From positions 132,200 through 196,199 of the forward strand of contig PTEX01000195.1 in assembly GCA_003342815.1 (NCBI GenBank): 64,000 bases of DNA, written 5' to 3'. This DNA is from Eudromia elegans. Lineage: Eukaryota > Chordata > Aves > Tinamiformes > Tinamidae. Below are positions 25,101 to 37,100 of the stretch, one piece after another (position 1 is the first letter of the stretch; each line of letters starts with the position of its first letter). The notes below the pieces were generated by a model that worked only from the letters and a program-made list of their open reading frames with translations, made no database searches and was not told the origin of the DNA. A program made the position numbers and the translations under genes.

Positions 25101-28100
25101 AGCATTTTTCTACATTTTTGACTGTGGTACTTCAGAACACACTGCTATCTCCTACAGATTTCCATCTATTTTTTTTTTCCCCACTGACAAAAGAGAGACT
25201 TCTCAATTCAAATTCTCTAAACTGTTTTTTACCTTCTGCTAGCCACATTTTCACATCTTTCCCAACAAGAAAACAGGCATGATGCTCACTGGGCAAGCTA
25301 CATATTTTCATTTCCTTGCTTCAGGCCCACAGCCATGAACTAACTCAGGAAGTCTGAATTACAACTGCTCACCAGCCTGGAGGTTCAGACACAGAAACTG
25401 ATGGCTTATGCAGCAGCGCTTAAACCTCCTCTCAGTGCGAAACTTTGCGTTTCTGCCTGCTTGTTGCAGCCACTTGCATTCCCATGAACTTACAGGTGTA
25501 CTGGCAACTTTATGTTCAGGTGCGTGAGAGAGACGAGACCCACCAAGCAGCACGTGCAGGCCGCAGAAGCATCCCATGCCCCTCAGCCTTCACACTACCC
25601 AAAAAGCCAGAGCTGTTCCGCAGTTCCTGCTAACCTCATCTGTGCAGCACTTGGCAGATGATCGACATCAGCAAGGTAACTGGCCAGCCAGCTCATCGTG
25701 GTGCTCATGGCAGTACTGTCCGTCCTCTCCACCAACAGTGACTCCATTGGCACAAAATTCTCCCGCTTGATCCTGTCAGGCGTAGCTTCAATGATGTGCT
25801 CTGCAAGTGTCATCATGTTGACCTGGAATGGAAAGCAAACATTCACTGCATGGTAACTGCAGCCTTACATGCTACAACCCAAGCTTGCATCTCAGGGAGA
25901 GAAGCCATCCTGTCCCTAGGTTCCGAAAACCTGCAGTACAGTCTCTCAGCATTAGAGAAAAAAAAACTGTTAATCAAAGGTCATCTGTTTTTATCTTCTG
26001 AAGAGAGTACTGCAGGGTTTCACCTTTTCCAGACCTCTTTTTCATCACACGCATGGGGAACCTATGCCATGATCCTTTGCTGTATGCTGCTGACAACCAT
26101 CAAAAATGAAAAGTCATTTTGCAACTTTCTCCTTGGAGGCAGAGAGGCAGGACAGGAAATGGATCAATGGCCAAGTAGAGTGACAGCCACAGGAATCTGA
26201 AATAGCACCTGTAGAGATTGGCACCAAAAGCCACTTGCATTGTCAGGTAGTTGGTGTCCAGGGACAGACGCACTGAAATTCTTGAGATTGTGCTATATTT
26301 GCTCTGCTGTAGTGAACATGCCTTTATGATATGACTTTGGAACCAGAGTGACAAAACAAAGGCACATTAGTGACAGTGAAATAGTGACCCCTGGGATCAC
26401 AGCTTCATTAGGAATTCTGCTGAACCTCACCCCCAACAAAGGAGGCATGTGAGGGGCTTGAAACACAGCAAGCAAACAGCAAAGAAAAAGCAGATGCTGT
26501 TTTGAAGAAATCTACTTCACCTATCACTATGCCTCCTTTACTAACGTGACCGGGGGAAGACAGGGGGGCTGCCTTCTTTTCCCTTGACACATGCCCCCTG
26601 CACCCCACTGATTGACAATCACTGACACAGGATCACTTACAATATGCAAGTGCACCAGGTTGGCTTCACAGGCTGCACATATTCCACATGACTCTTGCTT
26701 GCTCAAGGCTCCCCCACTGCCGCCAAATATAATCCATGCAAACAAGCAAATCCCATCCACAAAGCAAGAGGCAGGATCTCTGAATTATACCCATCTACGA
26801 CATGTGGTATCTCACCCCTAGTCGGCACAACATTTTNGGCTTTCTGTACACTGTCCCAGTATATGCCAGTGCATGAGCATAAACNTTGTCAACTCCGCAC
26901 CTGGGTTGACAGGACACCCCTTGGCAACAGAAGAAAGTGTGAGAAAGCTGCAGTTACTGTCTCTTTCTGCCAAGCACTGCTCAGTGGCCCTGATGTGCCT
27001 TCAGACAGCTAAAAGGTTTTCGCATAAGTTTCTCACAGTTATGTTCCTTAATGGAGAGAGAGAGCTCTCAGGCCAGATGATCTTGCTGCTGTGGTTATGT
27101 TTACCTGCAAGTCATCCATGTGGTGTAAGCAGTCCTCCTCCCCTACATTGTCCCTATAGGACAACAGCTCTGCATCCACCATCTCCCTGTCAGTCATCAA
27201 CAGCACATTCATCTGCTCTCGTTGGCATAGCCGATGAGCTACAGTGTCCTTCCCCAGTGCAGCCCCCTTCTGGGTCCCAGCCACCTGCACTGCAGACACA
27301 CCAATATAAATGTCTTTTGGGTTCCATTTGATTCCTTCTTGGCTGCCAGCGTCCCGGTACCCAGTGACTTCAGGGATGTGCTGGGAGAGCTCCTGGCCAT
27401 AGTCCCTTATCCCTTTGCTGGGGCTGATTGTCTCGGTGGTGGATTGCTTGGAGCTGGAGCTTTGCTTCCTGACACTCGGCTGTTCTAGGCTCAGTGCTGT
27501 AGAAAGCAGCTTTTCTTGCCGGGCTTGAAAATATTCAGGGCTCAGTTTATGCTTTTTGGGTGCTGGGTAATCCTTCTGAGTCTCGCTACTGTAGTAACTG
27601 GAAGGTTCAGATCTTGGTCGTCTCAGCTCTGAAAACAAGTGGATCAACAGTCAAAATGAAATAGGTGCCACACGATCACAGTAGGAACTACAAGAGCTCC
27701 TGCTGCTGGTGGAAGCTCATGCCACGTGCTAAAGCATACAGTGGTATGTGCAAAGGCAGGAACTGTCACCCAGGGAGGGCACCCCCACTCTGATCATTCT
27801 CAAGACATGCATCTTTCTAAACAGATATTCTCTCTTCTTCTCCATACTCACGCAAGTGTATGGAGCACGTGACAGAGAGACAGGGGAAAAAAAAGAAAGA
27901 ATATGGACAGCTGAGTTGCAAGGGGCATCAGGCACTCAGGTGAGCTCCTTGCACCAGATTTCTTTTTTTTTTTTTTTTTTTTTTAAAAAACCCACATCAT
28001 GCATCAGCAAAGCAGGACTTACCCTCAGGATTGTTTTACCTGTGTTTGTACTGGAAATCACAGTGACTCCCTTCTGAGGTTCTTGGGAGGCAATAAGCTC

Positions 28101-31100
28101 ACTCTGCCACTGGGACACCCAGTTCTCTGCACTGGAATCTGTGCTCGATGGGCACTGAATTCTGGGACTTTGCCCAAGCTGGGCTTGTTCATCTCGCTGG
28201 AGCTGCTCTAGGCACTCTGCCAACTTGACGTGGCCCCGAGAGCGGGCAATAGCCAAGGGCAGTCTCCCAAGGGAGTCCGGAATAGAGATGGCTCGGCGGT
28301 CCCACTTGTACAGCACAACAGCTGCGTCCATGTGGCCCAGGGCACATGCCCACATCTAAAACAGAGAAATGACCCACTGGGCGACCGGCCGACTTTTTTG
28401 TGGAGTCTTGTCTTCAACTCACAGAAAAACTATTCTTATTCTTACAAGCAAATCATGAAAAAACATTGTGTGCTTGAACACCAACAACTAGCATTTAAGG
28501 GTGTTCCATCTATACACAGGGCCATAAGAGAGGATTAGAGGGCGTTATTCTCTCCTTTGAGGTATCAGCTGCCAAAGGAAGCCAATAATTTCTTATTTAG
28601 TAATAAATAGAGGATTTTTCCTAACTGCAGCATACATTAGCATCACTGCCAAGGCTCAACAGCTTTGCATATGGGAATCCTGGAGTTCAGAAACATGCAG
28701 ACAGGGCTAAAGGTAGGAACCAGCAAGCTCCACATTCTGCTGCTCTAAATTGGGATATACTCTGATTCTGTCTACTTAAGCTTTTTGTTTCAACTCCCAG
28801 TGAATATGACCTCATGGTTCTAATGACCAAGACATGGTGATCAGGCTTTATAATCTCTACAGGCTATCAATCAAGCAGAGCAACTTGACAGAAGGCCCGT
28901 AAGGACCTCTCTCTTCTCAAGAGGGGAGACTAGCAGAAAAAAACAACTCAAAATGCTCTGCCTGCTTCCTTTCCTACAGCTACTCCATGACTGGGCTTCT
29001 GTGTGACCTCTCTCAGCAAAGCACCTGGAGGTAGATAGTGCCATGCCCATTTACATTACAATAAGGAGATACAAGGAACATCTAACTCTTTTAGTGCAGA
29101 AAGCACATCAGGGAAATAAAACACGTAGCCCTCAGGAGGATCCTTCAGACTCTCCCTGCTTACCAGAGGTGTGCAGGAGAAGTGATCCACATTCAGAGGG
29201 TCAACTTCCAGCTCCAGATCAATGCTGTCTGCATGTTTGGTGCTGCAAAGAGAACAAATGATGCTCTGTAGACACAACAGGAATTTTCCCAGAGCTACAG
29301 GTTTACTCAACACACAGCNCAAAGTTGTTGCCCACACATGTCCACAATGCCTATTTACTTCAGTTGGGGCCTCCACCAGGTGGGCTAAAAGCGTGGGAGT
29401 TCCAACAACCAGACTCTCTCTTGAGACAAGTCCTTCCAGAAAAGCGGAGAGGAACAAATTCTCACACTGGGCACAAGATGCAGTTTGCGAGGGACAACTG
29501 CACGCCTGGAGCAAGCACAGCTTATACACGCTTCTCTGATGTCTCTATTGAAACGCAAGAGTCCAAAGAGTTGGGTCTTACCGCCATTTGATGAGGGTCT
29601 GGATCAGTGTAGCATAGCCCTGGGCAGCAGCTAGGTGAAGCAGTGTCATTCCTCGGAAAGTCTTTGAATGGATCAAGTGTTTGGACTTTGCCCAGCAAGC
29701 ACGACTCATCATCTTCTCGCACACCACCACTATGCGACTCTCAAAGCAGCTGCCCAGTGTCCCAGTCCCAGAAACGCACTGCAACACCACACACATCCCA
29801 GTTCAGCTANGGAGGGCAGCAGTAACCTGCCCTACGCAAGTAATCATTCACTTTTAGAAATGCTGAGATAGTGGTAAATTGAACCAAAAGCTAATTGCCA
29901 TTAAAGACACCCATAAACTAGACGTGCTCTTTAAGAGAAACTATAATCCTTTCCAATCCCCCCAAAACCAAATTCTGGGAAGAATGCCTAATCCTTCTGT
30001 ACCAGGGCACAGCACAGTTCATACCTGCGCCTGAGTTCCTCCACTCCCGCTCCCATTGCCTCCTCCTCCTGCTCCTTGTTTGTGCTGCTGGGATCCTGTC
30101 ATTTCAGCCATTCTCCTCTCCATTTGCTCCAGTCGTTCCAATATTGACATCCTGAACTGGTTATCTAGGTTAAACAAAGACAGAATCAAGATAGTTGCAC
30201 ACAAAGTGAGCTCTTTTTTGGCAGCCTACTGGAGAAAGTCACAGATAACAGTCCTGCAAATCATGTAAAAGATTTGCTCCACTCGGTACCACACAGGGAA
30301 AGACTTCCCTTGCAGCACCCTGTCACTTCCAAAGCACTGATCAGCTCAGTCAAACCGTTTGTGTGCAGGTCAAATCAACACAGTCTGAGGAGCAGCAAAC
30401 ACAGAGCGCTCTTTTTGACTTGTTGCCCCCAAGCAGAAGCTTTGGGAGGTTGATGTGGGGCAAGAGGTTGAATGTCTGGACTGTCTTCCCGTAAAGCTAN
30501 GGTGCCTAGGCCACAAACATTACCTATCTCCATTACAAGTGTATGGACTAGAGATAACTTCTTCCTAATCCATATAGGGGATCCATGCTATGGGAGAGTT
30601 TCTTTTGCTTTGGGAGGATACCATCATCCTTGCTATTATGTTAAGAGTGCTTACAACAAGCTGCTGGGAAAACACAACACTCTTCCCAGCTGGCTGCTGT
30701 ACCTCTGGGCATGATGTGGTAGTAAAGAACACCAGCAATTCTGGAAACAGAGATAGTAACGGCAATCTGTGCATGAAAACAAAGTGACCATGTTTCAAAG
30801 GAGAAAGTCTTCTCTGAGTAACCTGCTTCTACACAGAGCTCTTCCCGGGATGCTGCAGGACCACTTGCTTCTCGGCAAGCTTGTTGATTGCTTTCAGCAC
30901 AGCCCTTTCACCTTCTGACCTTCCTGATGGACAAAGCATCCAACATACCCTCAATCAGGAAGATGCAACTTGCATTACAAAATATCAGAAAGACACCAGT
31001 CTCTTTGCATTGCGACCATACGCAGAGCAGTGGCAAAGACAGTTCAGGCCCCCCAGCTACACGCATTGCCTGCCCCTCCAAAGCTGCAGTGGTTTAACAG

Positions 31101-34100
31101 GGAGAACAGAGCACAGAGAGCTCCCCCGTGGCCACTTTCAATAGGGCTGCAATTTACCATGGCCCCCACCGCTGAATGTGAAGGGCGTGTGGGCAGCTAC
31201 CCACCTCTAGCCTCATTTCAGAGCTGAGCTCACTACTGTCTGCTCTTGCCTGGTCCAAAACACTAGTATCTAGCGTTAGCTCCTTATTAGTAGTTCAGCT
31301 AATGTGTTGACTGCAGGGAAAGCTCCTTCCTCTTGTACTGTCGGTTGTCGTCACACAGCAGACAGTCTCAGCATCCTGTTCCCGAGCTGCACTCGGCACA
31401 TAGAGCCACAAGGAGATATGTCTTCCCAGCAAGTCTTTGTTCTGGTAGTGCTGCAATGCGCTGCAGTGCGGTCTGTGCTGCGGCCTCCTCCTTCTCTGTT
31501 ACCATGCAGAGCACGTACTCTGGCAGCACTGGCAGCACGCGGCCCTAACTGCACGCCCAAGAGCCACAAGGACTCATGCTGGGGGAAGCGGCGGCGCTTG
31601 CTGCAGAGGCCAGCGGTGTGGCCTTCTGCACGCCGATGCTGCATGTCGAACGCTGCTCTGCCTGTTGGGTTGCTTCATTGGTAGGGGCTAAGAGAAGGAA
31701 CATGCACCACATATCTGAGTATCTGAGTTTCCAACCACAACCAGAGCAAGGCAACATAGTTTTTAAAATAAGAAATGTACGATGAACTGTTACTGCAGGG
31801 CAATAAACCCTAGGCTTTTACAATGCTTCCTTATCGCAGGGACTTGCTCCATTTAGTTGTTAAAAAGAAAGTAATTCTTCTGTGCAGTCCGAAACAGCAA
31901 GAGAAAATTATTCCAGAGAGGTACAGAATTAGTTAGATCACTTTTGATTTTCTTTCTCTCTTCCCCCTCCTTTTTTTCTGAGTGCTGTCAAACAGAAATG
32001 GGGGGACCCCATGCTTGTGTCAGTTTTCCAGACTCCTCTCCTCTCCTGACCTTAAAGAGAAAAGATCCCATCTTTCCTGATGGGGCAGCCAAGAACACTC
32101 AGGACTTCCTGGACACTTGTCCTTAGAGGAGTCAAGTTACTAAAGTGGAGATCTGTCAGTATCTCTATTCCCACCTGAGAACACAGAAACAAGGGAAGAC
32201 GTTGGGAACTTTTCTTAGGAAACAGATAGCAATTTGAATGGGACTAATCCCAGGTATTCCCATTCGGACACCAGGACAGTGCTCCTAGGGAGTATTTAGG
32301 ACAGGCCTACCTGTTTCCAGGCAATACAGGGTATCTGTTTGACCTACGAGATGCCTGAAGGCCAGGCACTAGGAATTTATGCAGTCTTAAATCCACACCC
32401 TTCGGTGCCTTACACAAACACGGATACTTTTCACAGGTGATAATAAACGGCTGTGCAGCATACAGGCAGGTCACACACACCCTGGCAGAAAGAGCAGTGG
32501 AATTCAACAGTGTGGAGCTCCACATCTCCAGCACACAGTGAATGAAGCCCCTCCAGTGTCTACTAGGTGTCAGGAAGCCCTAAACAGCAAATATGCTACG
32601 GGGTGCAGTAACACGCAAAGTGTCTCTACGCTGCCATTTCCCCATGTGGTTAAATTCACAGCATGAGCAGCTAGTACAAAACCACAACTGACAGAAGTGA
32701 CAAAATTCTTCACATACAACATTTCTGTAATGAATTCCTTGGGGATCCAGTACACCAAAGTGTTTACCTGGGGAAATTCTAATGGCCAAAAAGCATTGCT
32801 GGCAAAGACCAAGCAACAAAACAAAATGAAGTGCAAATTAAAATTAAAAGAAGAGAAAAAAAAGAAAAAAAAAAAGAGTTTGAAGATGCATAATTTTTTT
32901 TGCAATAATGAAGATAAGAACTATTGGGGCTATAAGGTAGATCACTGCAGGTATTACCCAGAGAAGTCTCAGGTCACTTAACCCTCATTGCCGTATACTT
33001 TGCTAAATTCTTGTGTAGAACCATCTGCTCACCAGGCAGTGAAGTTATACAAACACAGTTTCCACATCCTTCTCTTCTCGAGTCAGCAAAGGGTCCCATG
33101 ACAGACACCCACAAGGCACTGTAGACAGACTTAACAGCATACAAATCAGATTGTCAAATTCAGCTTTTTTTATGCTACATTATTTACTGGAAACCCAAAC
33201 TGCTCTTGTTTAGCACAGGGAGATTTCCTGCATTGGAAGCACCGTAACTCCCAAGCGAGGTCAAGATACAGGGCAAAAAGCCTGAAGGGAACTCGACTCT
33301 CAGCAGGAACAGAATGGGAACTGCTGCTTCATCAGATTTTGATTTGTACTATGAAATTTGTTTGAAATGGGAGAAACCAAACATCTTTTTCATTTCCCTA
33401 ACATCTGAACCATCCTTTGCATCTAGAATGAGCTTCTCTGTAGTATGTGTTCACAGGAAGCTTACTACTGATCACAGTAAGTAAAGCAAGCGATGAATAA
33501 AATACTCCTGGAGCTGCAAAACCACTCCGGTGGAAATTGTTTGGGGAGGAATGCCTATTGACATCAGTTACCATTTTACAGAGCTACAGCGCCTCCATGT
33601 GCAAGGTCAGCATCTCACAATCCAGGACAAAGACTGCTGTTAGTGTCTCTTGGCAGGATTGCTCTAACTGCTGGGCAGTGCTTTCTATAAGGGCAGATCA
33701 CTTCTGTGATTAAATCAAAGTGGAGCTGTACAAACAACTGTGGACAGCACAGAGGACAGCGGGAAGGGGAAATGGAATGAAGAGAGGAATTAGAGCAATT
33801 GTTTCTTTTAAACCCAGCTTTATTCCTTGAGAATGGTGTCAAGGATTCATACCTCCACTTTTCCTTTAGTGTCCCTCAATAAGGTAGATCAGAAATTTCC
33901 CAGTAAAAGCCCTAAATAGACTTAAACTACGTATCATTTCACTCGCAACTGTAAAAGCACTTTTACTAGGAAACTTAGAGCGACAGCTAAGAGCTCATGA
34001 CAACTCCTTACTACAGTGCATAGCACTTCAAAACACAAAGCTTTGTGCAAGTCAAGAGGCATGCAAAACCATCCCTGAAGGAAACTTGGATAACAAGAAA

Positions 34101-37100
34101 CAGTGGAATAACTTAAGGGAAAGGAATCCTTAACACTCTGAAGATAACACCAGGGAACTTCAGGCATTTGTGACCCAAGAACTGTAGGTGACTGCATTTT
34201 TGTACAAAATCCTGAACAGTACAGGCAGTAGTGGCATCTTTAGCTTGTCACTTGCTCGGTCCTTCTATACAGCACAAACTGCGAAGACATTCCCTAACAT
34301 GTTATCAGTTTAATTTGGTTAAGTACTCATTTCCGAAGAGCTGTCTCTGCAAAAACAAATATTTCTGCAAATGAACTTCAGTAGTGGACTGGACTCATTG
34401 TACAAAAAGGTCTGTTAAACAGTAAGAAATTATAGACTACAGTCTCTAGCAGCAAATCAAAACCAAGCATGAGCCTTTATATCAAAAGCAATAACATCCT
34501 GCTTTTTCTTCAGACGTCTCTTCCCTAGATCTCAGGGGCAGTGAGATTTGCAATGTTCAGTGACAGCTTTGTCAGCATACTCACTGGGAGATTTTAGAGA
34601 TACCAGGTGAGCCTGGAGCACTAGAAGAAGGTCACAGCGCTACAGACTGTACTACTGCCTGTGCTGTTCAAGATTTTGCATAAAAGCAGCCGGTTGTCTG
34701 CAGCCACCTGCATATCTTTGGGCCACAAACATGCTGTGCTTTCTCACAAAAGCAGCCACACTATAAAGGATGTGATTTCAGACACGTGCAAAAAGCAGCC
34801 TGGGCATCACGGCGTACTCCTCCTCACCGGCACTGTGTGCTGCCCGTGACGCTGCCCACATGTCAGGAGGCTCTCAAGTCTTGGGGAGTATCCTCCCAGA
34901 GGAGCACGCTAAAGGAGCCATGAGCAGTAAAACACCTTGAAGGACTCTATGCTATATCTGTGCCATGGAACTGGATATCCTGCAAAAAATTCTGAATCAC
35001 AGAAACTACAAATTCTAGAAAAAAAAAAAAAAAAGTCATAAATTCCCAGACTGACAGACAAAATAATCTAAAATGATATCCACTTCCTGTTAAAAACAGA
35101 TATAATGCAAGGTACAAACAAACAGAAAAGTAAAATACTTGACTAGTGAGCACAGGAGATGGAGATATCCTTCCCTGGGAGTTTTCAGTGACCGGTCAGG
35201 CATGGTCTGTATGTTTTCATACCGTCTCCAGACTGGGAATGGCCTGCGTGATCTCCTCAAGCCCCCTTTCCAGTCCTATTTTTGCAGTAACCTAGCCAGA
35301 ACTGGCACATGCTTGACTCTGCCTAAATTCTTCAGGCAAGGTTCTGGCTATCAACCTCATTATGCATCATATCAGCTACATTATGAAATTATGGAGTGGA
35401 GACACGGCTAAAAGGCCCGCTCTTTCTCCCGAGTCTGTGCTGCTGCAGTAGAAAAGCCTTCAAAAGCCTTGGTCTGCACCATACCATCCCCTCGGCAGGT
35501 TTTGGGAGCAGCAAGGTAGAGCGAGAAGATGGAAACATGACTCAGTCCCACAGCCAGGGCACATGGAAAGGAATGGCTGCCTCAGAAAGGGGTGCAGCCC
35601 TGTCCCAGGGAGAGCAGAGCAAGGCACAGCCCTGAGCCAACTTCAGGACAGGCCGACTGAAATTCAAAGCAGCACTGCACGTCAGCCTGTGGCACACACG
35701 GCAAGGAGTAAGCAAAGGTCTGAGGGGTTGGGCCCTATCCCAAGGTATCGAACCCGGCAACATCCAGGATGAGAGGACTGACCTGGGAGGCTGCAAAGGC
35801 TCTGGCGGAGCTCCGGATGGCTTCCCGTGCAGCTCCACACAGTGGGGACAGGGCCACAGGCCCCCCCAGGGCTCTGCTGGTCGTCTTCGGCATTCCCACG
35901 GCCAGCTGGAGTTGCTGTCTTCCCACAGCACCAGCTGCAGCCCCAGCTCTGCCTTCTCCCGCATTTCCATGATGGCACCGCGCACACTAGCGCTCAGTAG
36001 CCTATTCCAAAGGAAAGCCAAACCAAACGCCACCCCTGGGCCCTGCAAGGCAGGAAGCGCGCCCATCCAGCACTCGGGCGCTGTACTGAACGGCCCGCCA
36101 GCCCAACGCAACAGATGACGCGCAGATGTAGAGCAGCCTTTACCTGCCAGAAGAGCAGGACACAGGGAGGTCCCTGGTCAGCAGCGCGGCCCTGTGCGGC
36201 GACTCCAGAGATGCCCAAATGGCCCTGAGTGGGAGCAGCTGTGGGGTGCTCCTTGCCCGCTCCCCCTGCTCCCCACAGCCAGGCTGCGCACTGTCTCAGA
36301 GTTTCAGATGACTCATAACTACAAGGCTGAGATTGCCTCGGGCCTTAGCAGTAAATAATCTGCGTAAAGTTGTAAGCGAGTCCGTAAAACAGCAAAACGT
36401 GTAATCAAAGGAGTGGCGACGAGACAGCGGCGAGTGCGGCCGCCGGGGAGGCGGCCACATGAGGGCCCGGCGCCCGCCCGCTCCCGCGCTCGGCTCGCGG
36501 CTCCGGGCGGCTCCGTGGCGCCTCCCGCCGCCGCCCCCACGCACGCCAGGGCGGTCNNNNNNNNNNNNNNNNNNNNNNNNNNNNNNNNNNNNNNNNNNNN
36601 NNNNNNNNNNNNNNNNNNNNNNNNGGAGCCGCCCGCGCCCGCCCCATGCAGGAGCCACCGCCCCGCGCGACGCCGCTAGGGCGCGGCGGCCCGAGAGGGG
36701 CCGGACGCGAGCGCCCTGGGAGGCGGCGACGGGAAGCGGCGGCGCGCGGCTCGCTCCATTGTCCACCAGGGCGGGGCGGGCCCGGCCCCAATCCCTAGCC
36801 CCGGCCCCTCTCGGCCCGCTCTCCCCTGCGGCGCCACGTGAGCGCCGCGGCCAACCGCGAGCCCGCGCGGTGACATCAGCGGGGCTCATTGGCGGCCGCC
36901 GCGGTGTTTACAGCCCGCGCTCGCCATGGCAACGGTGCGCGCCCGCAGTGCGGCGCCGCAGCCCCGCCCCTGAGGCCAGAGCCGCTGCCCCCGCCCGGCA
37001 CCGCCGGGCCCCGCACCGGGGGCAGCCCCTGAACCCGGCCCGNGAAAGCGGCCGCTCCGCCCGCCGCAGCGCGAGGCCTGCGCGGCCCCAATATCAGTAT

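Noticed and set aside
27048-27331. Plus-strand open frames opposite the Ser/Pro-rich linker exon
   Set aside because: Antisense shadow of a well-supported CAMTA1 exon.
35542-36111. 189-codon minus-strand open frame next to the intragenic CpG island
   Set aside because: The Pro/Ala/Trp-rich translation has no recognisable domain and overlaps open frames on the other strand. It is most likely compositional.
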